A DNA stretch of 64,000 nt from Oceanospirillaceae bacterium (lineage in GTDB: Bacteria > Pseudomonadota > Gammaproteobacteria > Pseudomonadales > Litoribrevibacteraceae). The DNA lies in assembly GCA_015665455.1 (NCBI GenBank), contig JADFAD010000003.1:310001-374000 (forward strand). The letters run 5' to 3'. The notes beneath the pieces were generated by a model. The model worked only from the letters and a program-made list of their open reading frames with translations. It had not been told where the DNA came from and ran no database searches. The position numbers were made by a program, and so were the translations under genes. Each line of letters opens with the position of its first letter. Positions within the stretch are counted from its first letter, which is position 1. Below, piece after piece: positions 25,338-34,484 of this stretch.

Positions 25338-26177
25338 CTATTTATTTAGAACGGCAGAATGAAACCGTAAATGATCTTCAATAAGACTCGCGATGAAGTA
25401 ATAACTGTGGTCGTAACCGTCATGATGACGAATGGTAATGGGATACTCACTCTGCTTCGCTGTACTCGCCAACACATCGGGTTTTAGCTGTTCTACTAAG
25501 AATTGATCAGAATCGCCTTGGTCTACTAGAATCGGTAGCCGTTCTTTAGAATCAGAGATCAAAGCGCAGGCATCGTAGTTTCGCCATGCTTGGGTCTCTG
25601 TACCCAAGTACGCAGTAAACGCTTTCTTTCCCCAAGGGCTGTCTATTGGGTTACATATGGGACTAAAAGCCGATACAGACTGATACTTCTCGGGATTATT
25701 TAGCGCCAACACCAAAGCACCATGCCCCCCCATAGAGTGCCCTGCTATTGATTGCTTATCAGAAACAGGAAAGTGCTTTTGAATCAGTGATGGCAATTCG
25801 TTAACGACATAATCGTACATTTTGTAGTGGCGATTCCATGGTGGTTCGGTGGCATTCAAGTAAAAACCTGCACCTTGCCCAAGGTCATAGGCTTCGTCGT
25901 CAGGGATATTGTTACCACGCGGACTGGTATCAGGCGCTACGATTGCAATTCCAAGCTCAGCAGCAATGCGTTGAGCACCTGCTTTTTGCATGAAATTTTC
26001 ATCCGTGCACGTCAAACCAGACAACCAATACAGCACAGGAACAGAATGACCTTCGCTTACTTGAGGTGGCAGATAAATAGAAAGGTTCATTTCGCAATTG
26101 AGCGATTCGGAACAATGACGATATTGCTTGTGCCAACCACCAAAGCTTTTATTACTGTTTAGGAGTTCAACTGTCAT
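25338..26177 (-). CDS. fghA: S-formylglutathione hydrolase
   Basis: 279 residues. Hydrolyses S-formylglutathione to formate and glutathione, the second step of glutathione-dependent formaldehyde removal. [16 protein letters not shown] is the family signature, GHSMGG has the nucleophile Ser148, DQGDSDQFL supplies Asp near 223, and [11 protein letters not shown] supplies His near 256. It follows the dehydrogenase of the first step on the same strand, with 91 bases between. Likely co-regulated by the LysR protein upstream. Confidence 0.94.
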   Translation of the reverse strand: MTVELLNSNKSFGGWHKQYRHCSESLNCEMNLSIYLPPQVSEGHSVPVLYWLSGLTCTDENFMQKAGAQRIAAELGIAIVAPDTSPRGNNIPDDEAYDLGQGAGFYLNATEPPWNRHYKMYDYVVNELPSLIQKHFPVSDKQSIAGHSMGGHGALVLALNNPEKYQSVSAFSPICNPIDSPWGKKAFTAYLGTETQAWRNYDACALISDSKERLPILVDQGDSDQFLVEQLKPDVLASTAKQSEYPITIRHHDGYDHSYYFIASLIEDHLRFHSAVLNK

Positions 26178-26268
26178 AGGAAAGGCCTTTACTGATGAAG
26201 TCTTGATTAACGAGACGGAGCTATCTTAGGCCTTCAGAAAATAGAAGGCATAAGGCAGTGTTCAAACA

Positions 26269-27447
<1,179 letters not shown>

Positions 27448-27495
27448 TTAGTTGTTTACAAATCAAAGATAATCCCTAAAAATATAAAAAGACTT

Positions 27496-27509
27496 TTACC
27501 AACCGGTAA
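27496..27509. promoter_or_regulatory. inverted repeat between frmA and its LysR regulator
   Basis: TTACC-AACC-GGTAA is a perfect 5-bp inverted repeat in the 143-base divergent gap. LysR regulators often bind short dyads with a T-N11-A core, and this one fits in size. The role is inferred. Confidence 0.4.
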
Positions 27510-27542
27510 TAATTAATCAACAAAAATGAGATCACCTAAATT

Positions 27543-28412
27543 ATGTCGAATTGGGAAGGCGTTACTGAGTTTGTAGAGGTTGCAGAGACCGAGAGCTTTA
27601 CCGTTGCCTCTCGCCAATTAGGCATATCGACCGCCCAAGTCAGTCGGCAAGTAAGCGCCCTGGAGAAGCGCTTGGCCACCAAACTTTTTTACCGAACAAC
27701 ACGTAAGGTATCGGTCACTGAGGCAGGTCAACTCTATTACCAGCATTGCAGGCAAATACTGGACGGTTTGAATGAAGCAGAACGTGCGCTGACCAATTTA
27801 CAAAGTACCCCTCAAGGCCAATTAAAAATCACGGCCCCGACAACGTACGGCGAAAGTGTAATCGCGCCATTACTTCATGATTTCATTTCTCAGTACCCAG
27901 ATCTGACATTGCAGTTTCATTTAACCAACGAAAAAGTCGACTTAATTGACGGCAATTATGATCTCGCCATTCGACTCGGAAAGCTCGAAGATTCAAGTAT
28001 GATGGCCAAGCGACTTGCCTCTCGTAGACAATACGTCTGTGCCACAAAGGATTACCTTGATTCAACCCCTGCGCCCAAGACATTGTCCGATTTAGAAACA
28101 CACAACTGCCTTAAAGGCACACTCGAATACTGGCGTTTCCAAGAAAATGGCCAAGAACGAAATATCAAAATAAAAGGGAGCATAAGTTGTAACAGTGGTC
28201 ATGCCCTGCTTGATGCTGCGTTAAAAAGTCTAGGGGTGGTTCAGTTACCGGATTACTATGTAAAACGTTATCTAGATGAAGGACAATTGATCCCATTATT
28301 ATCTAGCTATGAACAAACGGACGAAGGCGTCTGGGCGCTTTACCCTCATAACCGACAGCTTTCTCCCAAGATCAGGATGCTTGTAGATTTTTTAAGTGAT
28401 CAGCTCAATTGA
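27543..28412 (+). CDS. LysR-family regulator of the formaldehyde genes
   Basis: 289 residues. The N-terminal winged helix is typical (FVEVAETESFTVASRQLGISTAQVSRQVSALEKRL, then FYRTTRKVSVTEAG). From about 90 it has the periplasmic-binding-like effector domain. It is divergent from frmA-fghA, the usual arrangement of LysR activators of formaldehyde detoxification. The effector has not been identified from sequence. Confidence 0.9.
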   Translation: MSNWEGVTEFVEVAETESFTVASRQLGISTAQVSRQVSALEKRLATKLFYRTTRKVSVTEAGQLYYQHCRQILDGLNEAERALTNLQSTPQGQLKITAPTTYGESVIAPLLHDFISQYPDLTLQFHLTNEKVDLIDGNYDLAIRLGKLEDSSMMAKRLASRRQYVCATKDYLDSTPAPKTLSDLETHNCLKGTLEYWRFQENGQERNIKIKGSISCNSGHALLDAALKSLGVVQLPDYYVKRYLDEGQLIPLLSSYEQTDEGVWALYPHNRQLSPKIRMLVDFLSDQLN

Positions 28413-28627
28413 TTACCTGTTTTATTCTAATGAACTGCCTCCATACAAAGCACCCAGCATTTAGAATGACTCTTACCCAAATATATAAGAGACTCCGTTC
28501 ACAGAAAACTTAAATAAAAACAAAATGACTAATTCGTGAACTTTTGGTCACATAACCGTGAGAACTCTTCTCTAACTTGATTAATGGACAGGATTTATAC
28601 CCATTAAGCATCTAGAACGGAGTCAAT

Positions 28628-29992
28628 ATGAACAGGAAAATTCTAACAGGGAGTTTAGTCGTTGCTTGCCTAGGCACTGCGACCGCGTTATGGAGCTTTA
28701 CAGAGCGATATAATACACACGATGTGACCCTCATTGACGTTAAAGAATACACTACCGATGAATACCCCGAAGACCCAGCACCGTTAAGCGCTTTTTATAA
28801 AAAATACGGAGGTAGATCCATTGAGCTGACTAAAAATGATGAAACTCATTTTAACTTTGTCTTATCCCCAGATTCAGATGACCGAGTGGCAACCATCACC
28901 TTTAAGGACATTGATTTAGAATTATTTGTCCCGAAACTTTCTGACTGGTCGAGTCAAGATGAAGGTCTAGAAAAAATAACGTTTGTAGACAGAGAATGGA
29001 ACCGACAACAAGTCAGCTTTCTACCCAGCTCGGAGCACATTGAAATTGAAGGCGGAGATGGATTTGAGCTTGAAAACATCCATTCAGTCCACTTAGCAAG
29101 AAATTGCTTAAATGCTGGCTTATGGGAAGTTTTGCTATTCACTGAAGAAGACGGCGATAAGAAGCTGTACTACCAAGGTTGGTTTGATTTCCCTATGGGG
29201 CATTACAAGAACATATTTGAGGAAATCAACCAAATATCCTACTGGAAACACTGGTATAGATTGGAGCACTGGGTCGATCCCGAAGGCACCGAAATCAACC
29301 TCAGTAAACTTAGAAAAGTTCAATCCGAAGAAGATGTCATGGTTGATCCCCTTCCGAATGAACGAATTATTGTTGCGGGAGAACAAAAGCGAAAGATACG
29401 AACCTTAAAAGCCTCAACCAATCTAGTGACCTGGAGTGACATCTACAGTCAACCCGAAAAGATTCAATTCGCCAGTTTTGTCCCACCAGGACAATACAAA
29501 TTAAGCACTATTTGGAATAACCAATATTGGAAGGTTGGGCAGTTCGATAGCGCTCTCATGCGAGAAATCAAACCCGCATCAGGCGAGCAAGGTTTACAAG
29601 AACTTGAAATCACCTTTGAGGACACAGATTCAGGTGATAAGAACAGATTAATTATCAGTGGTTTTGACGTAAACGCTTTACCTCAACTTGATACTCAGGA
29701 TTACCCGAAAGGTCTCTATATGCCAATGGGCATCAACGTCCCGCCTTTCTACCAAAGTTACGATCAGTTAAAAACGTCGCCGCCGGATCAAAGCAGTTAC
29801 TTCAGCATGATTTTGGATGAAGACAACCAATGGATAAACCACCACGAAACAAGTATCGATGGCCCTGTGATGCACTTAGATAAAGACGACAAGTCGATCT
29901 TGCACGTGTATTTATTGTCCTATGAGCGCCACACACTCATAAGACACTTTAAAGTCGAGCTTAATAACAAATTAACACTGGCCAGCCACTGA
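28628..29992 (+). CDS. exported protein of unknown function
   Basis: 454 residues; I do not recognise the family. Residues about 5-24 are hydrophobic (ILTGSLVVACLGTATALW) and would act as a signal peptide or anchor. The remainder is acidic, rich in Trp and Tyr, and mostly predicted beta (FDFPMGHYKNIFEEIN, SYWKHWYRLEHW), suggesting a folded extracytoplasmic domain. The local motif WKHWYRLEHWVDPEGTEI stands out. It is monocistronic, followed by a strong hairpin. An enzyme or a surface protein are both possible. Confidence 0.65.
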   Translation: MNRKILTGSLVVACLGTATALWSFTERYNTHDVTLIDVKEYTTDEYPEDPAPLSAFYKKYGGRSIELTKNDETHFNFVLSPDSDDRVATITFKDIDLELFVPKLSDWSSQDEGLEKITFVDREWNRQQVSFLPSSEHIEIEGGDGFELENIHSVHLARNCLNAGLWEVLLFTEEDGDKKLYYQGWFDFPMGHYKNIFEEINQISYWKHWYRLEHWVDPEGTEINLSKLRKVQSEEDVMVDPLPNERIIVAGEQKRKIRTLKASTNLVTWSDIYSQPEKIQFASFVPPGQYKLSTIWNNQYWKVGQFDSALMREIKPASGEQGLQELEITFEDTDSGDKNRLIISGFDVNALPQLDTQDYPKGLYMPMGINVPPFYQSYDQLKTSPPDQSSYFSMILDEDNQWINHHETSIDGPVMHLDKDDKSILHVYLLSYERHTLIRHFKVELNNKLTLASH

Positions 29993-30006
29993 TACCATGA
30001 AGCAGA

Positions 30007-30040
30007 TAGAAATCAGTTGATACGCTTCAACTGATTTCTA
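30007..30040. terminator. long stem-loop after the unknown exported protein
   Basis: TAGAAATCAGTTGA pairs perfectly over 14 bp with TCAACTGATTTCTA around a 6-base loop, 14 bases after the stop. No T run follows on the plus strand, so termination may be factor-assisted. Confidence 0.6.
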
Positions 30041-30052
30041 CTACCAGCCACT

Positions 30053-30248
30053 TTAAACCTTCAGAGCCACAGGCAACCGAATCTGAACCGCTAATCCATA
30101 CTCAAGCTCATTGACCAGTTTAATTTCACCCCCAAATTTTGGGGTGACTAGAATATATAAATTGGGTGACTAGAATATATAAAATATGACTACCCAACCC
30201 TACATGGCCTTCCGCTCTTTGGCTGGTCACGAAGGAATAAGACAAGCT
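30053..30248 (-). pseudogene. relic of a histidine kinase ATP-binding domain
   Basis: Minus-strand translation gives SYSFVTSQRAEGHVGLGSHI in one frame and VTPKFGGEIKLVNELEYG...IRLPVALKV-stop in another. If one copy of the 22-bp tandem duplication at 30142-30185 is removed, the two join in one frame as GHVGLGSHILYILVTPKFGG, the G1/G2 signature of a HATPase (compare GxGLGMHIVYNLVTxKxGG). A stop codon and no further similarity lie upstream, so only the C-terminal end of the kinase remains. It is the decayed tail of a sensor kinase, not a functional gene. Confidence 0.75.
30142..30185. repeat. 22-bp tandem duplication
   Basis: GGGTGACTAGAATATATAA occurs at 30142 and again at 30164, a 22-base period with AT-rich joints. 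It shifts the frame of the histidine kinase relic. Confidence 0.85.
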
Positions 30249-30454
30249 TTAAAAAAGGATAAGGTTAATCAAACCTTCACAAATTGCCCTTAAGCTTACG
30301 AAGACATCGAAGTCATGATTTATTAAACAATTAGAATTAAAAACATGCATTCATAGTACGTTCTAGGTTGAGGTGGTCATTTATGAACCCCGACAGTAGA
30401 AGCAACAAACCCTATCTTCTCTTGACACAAACCACTCTTGACAAATACCATTAC

Positions 30455-30469
30455 TGATAATGATTAGCA
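30455..30469. promoter_or_regulatory. Fur box of the NiSOD operon
   Basis: TGATAATGATTAGCA matches the 7-1-7 Fur consensus TGATAATNATTATCA with one mismatch. A TTGACA hexamer lies at 30438-30443, so iron-loaded Fur would cover the promoter core. It sits about 100 bases before the TPR gene that leads the sodN operon. Confidence 0.78.
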
Positions 30470-30568
30470 CTTAGATTAAGTTTAACTATTTCGATCAAAT
30501 ATTCAAAGCTATCTCCATTGAACGAACACGTAAAAGTCAATGTATGACAACACAGGCAAGTAAAAGAT

Positions 30569-31018
30569 ATGGAAGAATGGAAATTCTTGATCTGCGCTGC
30601 AAACCAAGCCTTCGATGGTTCTTATTTAGATAATGCGTTAACGCTTTATAACAGGGCATTAGATTTAGGAAAAAAGAACGCCGCTAATAACCTAAATAAA
30701 AACCCAGATATGTCCATTGCCAGTGTGACAATCTGTTACTTCAACATTGCAGACACCTATCTTTTGATGAAACAACCTGCCAAAGCAACTCAATATTTAA
30801 GAGCAACTCAATATTTAAGGGACTGTTTTGACTATCTAAAGGAACTTGAACGCCAAAGAGATCTAGGGACTGAAGCCCAACTTGCGATTCTCAGAGCGCA
30901 TCGTCGTTGCTACAGAGAATGGCTAACCTTTCGAGAGCGTTTAAGCAGTTTTAATCAATTTGAGCCTGCAATCCAAGCATTAGAGAATCAACTAACGCAT
31001 CAAGCTAACATTCATTGA
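30569..31018 (+). CDS. small TPR-like protein of the NiSOD operon
   Basis: 149 residues. Helical, with tetratricopeptide-like pairs (AANQAFDGSYLDNALTLYNRAL, then ICYFNIADTYLLMKQPAKATQYLR). Similar small TPR proteins sit beside Fur-controlled Mn-SOD genes in pseudomonads, by recollection. That supports a shared link to iron-repressed SOD expression, but the biochemical role is unknown. An 18-bp in-frame tandem duplication (30784-30819) repeats ATQYLR. It precedes sodN by 40 bases on the same strand. Confidence 0.72.
   Translation: MEEWKFLICAANQAFDGSYLDNALTLYNRALDLGKKNAANNLNKNPDMSIASVTICYFNIADTYLLMKQPAKATQYLRATQYLRDCFDYLKELERQRDLGTEAQLAILRAHRRCYREWLTFRERLSSFNQFEPAIQALENQLTHQANIH
30784..30819 (+). 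repeat. 18-bp in-frame tandem duplication
   Basis: AGCAACTCAATATTTAAG occurs twice in succession inside the TPR gene and adds six residues (ATQYLR) to a helix. The copies are identical, so the event is recent. Confidence 0.9.
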
Positions 31019-31058
31019 TGCTCATTAAAATCATGTCACACCATAAACGGAGTTAAAA

Positions 31059-31559
31059 ATGTTCCACTCGTTACTGTCTAAACTCGACAAGCAATTTAAA
31101 TTTGATCAAGTATCAGCGCACTGTGATATTCCATGTAAGATCTATGACCCTGCTGTTGCTCAAATCAGTGCTTTAACCATTATTCGTCTTCTTGATCTAA
31201 TCCAAGAATTAAACGACAAAGACGAACTGACGTTAGCGGATCAAGCCCAGTTGGCTCGCCTTGTTGCTCAAAAAGAAGAGCACGCAACGAAAGTGAAAGA
31301 AGAAATCCGCATCATTTGGGGCGATTACTACAAGCAGCCTCAGTTTGATCAATTACCAGATGCTCATGAGTTAACTCACAGCATCATGCTACAAGCATCA
31401 AAATGTAAGCAACACATTGATAGAGCAATGGGCGTTACCTTGTTGGAACTTGTCAATAAGTTTGCAAAAGGTTTCTGGTTAACGAAAGGCGTTGCTACGT
31501 TCACAGCTACAAGCCCTTACCCACCAGCTGAAACAGTGGTATACCCTAAACTAGGTTAA
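31059..31559 (+). CDS. sodN: nickel superoxide dismutase precursor
   Basis: 166 residues. Converts superoxide to oxygen and hydrogen peroxide with a Ni ion. The nickel hook follows a 20-residue leader: HCDIPCKIYDP with His21, Cys22, Cys26 and Tyr29. Cleavage before His21 frees its amino group as a ligand, so the protein is inactive until processed. The four-helix remainder (LARLVAQKEEHATKVKEEIRIIWGDYYK) is the normal body of the hexamer. Lys27 stands where the Streptomyces enzyme has Gly. The cognate protease gene follows 47 bases downstream. Confidence 0.96.
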   Translation: MFHSLLSKLDKQFKFDQVSAHCDIPCKIYDPAVAQISALTIIRLLDLIQELNDKDELTLADQAQLARLVAQKEEHATKVKEEIRIIWGDYYKQPQFDQLPDAHELTHSIMLQASKCKQHIDRAMGVTLLELVNKFAKGFWLTKGVATFTATSPYPPAETVVYPKLG

Positions 31560-31606
31560 TATCAATGGGTGAATAGTTAATCGGTTCCTAGTTAAAAGGT
31601 AGATAC

Positions 31607-31891
31607 ATGTTCAGGGTGTTTAAAGTCACAGGCGATAGCATGGTTCCCACACTTCGTGATAAGGACTTTGTTATTACGTCCAGATGGTTCTTAAAACCCA
31701 AAGTGGGCCAACTGGTAGCGGTAGAACACCCTGAATATCAAACCATTGTTAAACGTATTTCACAGATCAATGAAGTGGATCAATTACTGCTTCAGGGAGA
31801 TAACCCCAAGAGTGTCAGTAGCACACGCATGGGGTGGATTACGAAAGATCAAGTGCTCGGCCGAGTCTTATTTTGCGTTAAACAATCCTGA
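31607..31891 (+). CDS. sodX: Ni-SOD maturation protease (signal peptidase S26 type)
   Basis: 94 residues. Expected to remove the leader of Ni-SOD. VTGDSMVPTLRDKDFVI has the nucleophile Ser of the S26 family, and IVKRISQINEVDQLLLQGDNPKS has the Lys base and the GDN box. It is much shorter than leader peptidases and has no membrane helix, as usual for SodX. Third gene of the operon after the TPR gene and sodN. Confidence 0.93.
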   Translation: MFRVFKVTGDSMVPTLRDKDFVITSRWFLKPKVGQLVAVEHPEYQTIVKRISQINEVDQLLLQGDNPKSVSSTRMGWITKDQVLGRVLFCVKQS

Positions 31892-31914
31892 GCTTTCATG
31901 TTAAGCCCCTCAGT

Positions 31915-32328
31915 TTAATGTTGAACCTTCCCTCTAAGGGCTTTTGTCTGCCCTCTTTGCGTTTTCTTATTTAAACGCTTTCTTTGTGATGATTTTGTAG
32001 GCTTCGTTTGTCTTCTTGCTTTTTGTACGGAAGTCGCCTGTTTAATCAGTTCTTTCAGTCTTTCTTGTGCAGCTAAACGGTTGAACTCCTGGCTCTTGGA
32101 TTCCTGAGATTTAATAATCACTACACCGTCTTTCGTTATTCGATGATCACTGATACTTAACAGCCTTTCTTTATAAAACTCAGGCAATGACGAAGCTTTA
32201 ATATCAAAACGTAAATGAATTGCCGTTGATACTTTATTGACGTTTTGACCGCCCGCACCTTGGGCACGGATAGCCCACATGTCTATTTCACTGTCGGGGA
32301 TGGAAACATTATTGGAGATAACAAGCAT
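31915..32328 (-). CDS. arfB: alternative ribosome-rescue factor / peptidyl-tRNA hydrolase ArfB
   Basis: 137 residues. Releases peptides from stalled ribosomes lacking a stop codon. The catalytic GGQ is at 26-28 ([21 protein letters not shown]), as in release factors, and the C-terminal 40 residues are basic ([25 protein letters not shown]), the tail that sits in the mRNA channel. The length fits the family (about 140). It converges on the sodX gene with 23 bases between. Confidence 0.93.
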   Translation of the reverse strand: MLVISNNVSIPDSEIDMWAIRAQGAGGQNVNKVSTAIHLRFDIKASSLPEFYKERLLSISDHRITKDGVVIIKSQESKSQEFNRLAAQERLKELIKQATSVQKARRQTKPTKSSQRKRLNKKTQRGQTKALRGKVQH

Positions 32329-32377
32329 AAATAAACCGAGTGGTTACAACGTATCTAGGGTTAAAAAATAGAGCCTA

Positions 32378-32851
32378 TTATAACAATAGGTCTTCTGTAA
32401 TAGGATGGTAGGCACTTGCCGCATGAACCAGCGAATTAGCGGTTAATGCTGACACACCGTAAACCTCAGCATTCACATCATAAACGGCCCTAATTTTATC
32501 AAGCAGTAAGTCAAAGTCTCCATCACCGGACAATAAGATAACAGTGTCAACATCCTTTGCTGCCTCCATCACATCAATTGCAATACCCACATCCCAATCG
32601 CCTTTAGCGGAGCCATCACGACGCTGAATGTAAGGTTTAAGCCGAACATGAAACCCCATTTTTTTTAGCGCCGTTTGAAACTTCAACTGCTTATCATCAC
32701 CACGATCAATCGCGTACGCATTGGCTGTGACAATGTCGCCCTGCTCACTTATTTTCTGCCAAAGTTTTCTGTAGTTGAATTGGCGACCATAGGTTTGTCG
32801 GGTTGTGTAATAGATGTTTTGCACATCTACAAAGATTGCAATTTTATTCAC
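32378..32851 (-). CDS. NYN-domain (LabA/DUF88) protein
   Basis: 157 residues. PIN-like NYN fold of predicted RNA-processing nucleases: IAIFVDVQNIYYTTRQ has the first metal Asp, GDWDVGIAIDVMEA the second, and ILLSGDGDFDLLLDKI the third. The GTG at 32851 is chosen because AGG lies six bases upstream and the fold starts at once with VNKIAIFVDVQN; a longer frame to a GTG at 32920 has no such support. Catalytic residues look intact. The RNA target is unknown. Confidence 0.82.
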   Translation of the reverse strand: MNKIAIFVDVQNIYYTTRQTYGRQFNYRKLWQKISEQGDIVTANAYAIDRGDDKQLKFQTALKKMGFHVRLKPYIQRRDGSAKGDWDVGIAIDVMEAAKDVDTVILLSGDGDFDLLLDKIRAVYDVNAEVYGVSALTANSLVHAASAYHPITEDLLL

Positions 32852-33064
32852 TGAAGGCCTGTTAATGAGAGTGAGTTTCAAACATTCCGTAATAGTAACA
32901 AGCACAATTTTGGAAGGCACGATTAATTACAATTAAAAGCGTACCCATCAAACAACCGAAGACATTAACCATTAATCGATGCAGCAAATTGACATATACA
33001 GCGACCAAACTAAGCTTCAATAGATGTAATACTCAACCCATTCATTCAACTAATACAACAGTCC

Positions 33065-33826
33065 ATGCGTCTAAACCGTTTACTGATATCCAAAAACGCT
33101 TACCTCTGCCCATATATTTTTTCTTTTCTAATCGGCATTTCATTGTCTTCCTCTGCAGACGAATGGGAGATAGCAACGGACCAACACTTTCCTCCCTATG
33201 TCTATCAAGATCAATCAGGCATTAAGGGCATACACCTAGATATAATCAAAGCAGTGATGGCTCAACTCAATGAACCCTATTCAATCAAAGCGTATCCATG
33301 GGCAAGAGTAATCACCAAGATCAACAAGGCAGACATTGACTTCGCATTCCCTTTTGTTGGAACACCAAAACGATTTGGCCAGTACATCTTGGTTGGCCCG
33401 TTACAAGATGGTAGAACCGTATTTGCCAGTTCCATCACGTCACAGATTGAATATGACAAACTTGAAGATCTAATTGGTTTAACAATTGGGGTTGTTCGTG
33501 GTTATGCTTATACGGGAGAGTTTGATAATGCCGATTTTCTGATAAAGGATATGGAAGCAAAAGACAATATTAACAACATTAAAAAACTGGTTGCTGGGCG
33601 CATCGATCTGATTATAGGTGATGAAAATGTACTGGCAGTAGAGGCTAAAAAGCTGAACCTTCTCAATAAGTTGAAGTTCTTACCTAAAGCATTGAAAGAA
33701 GTTAAACGCTATGCTGCATTTCCAAAATCTAAGCAAGACAAAGCGGATCGCTTTTCTGCAGCGCTGAATGTTCTAAAATCAAATGGAACCTATCAGTTTA
33801 TTATCGATAAACACGTCTCACATTGA
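33065..33826 (+). CDS. periplasmic amino-acid-type solute-binding protein
   Basis: 253 residues. The signal peptide ends at about SLSSSADEW. The family 3 fold is shown by EWEIATDQHFPPYVYQDQSGIKGIHLDIIKAVM, AYPWARVITKINKADIDFAFPF and LIGLTIGVVRGYAYTG. No transporter gene adjoins. Like the protein at 1443-2255 it may be an orphan binding protein or a sensor component. Ligand unknown. Confidence 0.8.
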   Translation: MRLNRLLISKNAYLCPYIFSFLIGISLSSSADEWEIATDQHFPPYVYQDQSGIKGIHLDIIKAVMAQLNEPYSIKAYPWARVITKINKADIDFAFPFVGTPKRFGQYILVGPLQDGRTVFASSITSQIEYDKLEDLIGLTIGVVRGYAYTGEFDNADFLIKDMEAKDNINNIKKLVAGRIDLIIGDENVLAVEAKKLNLLNKLKFLPKALKEVKRYAAFPKSKQDKADRFSAALNVLKSNGTYQFIIDKHVSH

Positions 33827-33869
33827 CGTAAGATACCATACGTCATAACCATTTTGATTAGGTAACGCC

Positions 33870-34484
33870 ATGCTTCACAAGCTCCATAGAATATCCGCAC
33901 TGGTGATTGCAATATTCGCTTTCTTTCATTTACTTAACCACCTTCAAGCAATCCAAAGTGTGGTTGCACATACGCAATTCATGGAGATCTATCGTGAGTT
34001 TTATTACCAGCCCGTTCTGGAATCGATTCTGATACTCTGCGTAATATTCCAAATATGCTCGGGCGTTTATTTTATCAAATCTCGTTGGGGAACACGCACT
34101 GGTTTCTTCGAAAGAGTTCAAGCGCTATCCGGTGGTTACCTAACATTCTTTCTATTAGTTCATGTCTCCGCCGTCAGTGTGGGCCGAGACATGCTCAATC
34201 TAGATACAAATTTTTATTACGCCGCCGCAGGAATGCACATCCCTCCTCTTCAATTCTTTTTCTTCCCTTATTACTTCCTGGCCGTCGTCGCTCTGTTCAC
34301 ACACATAGGGTGTGCAATACACTGGCTTACTAGAGCACGACTAACCGTTAGGACCCGCAATAATATGGGCTATCTGATCATTGGCATGGGCATTACAATC
34401 AGCACACTGATCATTTTCTCATTTGGCGGTGGGTTTTACGAAATCACCATTCCATCAGAATACCTAGATAGTTATCAATATTAG
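33870..34484 (+). CDS. five-helix membrane protein resembling cytochrome b subunits
   Basis: 204 residues with about five membrane helices. Conserved-looking histidines sit in helices (LHRISALVIAIFAFFHLLNHL, FLLVHVSAVS, ALFTHIGCAIHWL), which could hold heme as in succinate dehydrogenase/fumarate reductase cytochrome subunits. No partner redox subunit lies nearby, so this is a tentative resemblance. The gene follows the binding-protein gene by 43 bases and its stop overlaps the convergent DMT transporter by four bases. Confidence 0.6.
   Translation: MLHKLHRISALVIAIFAFFHLLNHLQAIQSVVAHTQFMEIYREFYYQPVLESILILCVIFQICSGVYFIKSRWGTRTGFFERVQALSGGYLTFFLLVHVSAVSVGRDMLNLDTNFYYAAAGMHIPPLQFFFFPYYFLAVVALFTHIGCAIHWLTRARLTVRTRNNMGYLIIGMGITISTLIIFSFGGGFYEITIPSEYLDSYQY

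Larger units (their letters stand above)
29993..30568. other. 576-base gap with a hairpin, a kinase relic, tandem repeats and a Fur box
   Basis: No intact gene. It contains the 30007-30040 hairpin, a minus-strand histidine kinase relic (30053-30248) broken by a 22-bp duplication, and the Fur-box promoter of the NiSOD operon at the right end. The middle (about 30250-30420) shows nothing recognisable. Confidence 0.7.

Noticed and set aside
30053-30248. Functional histidine kinase gene
   Set aside because: Only the ATP-binding tail is recognisable, a stop lies upstream and the frame is broken by the tandem duplication.
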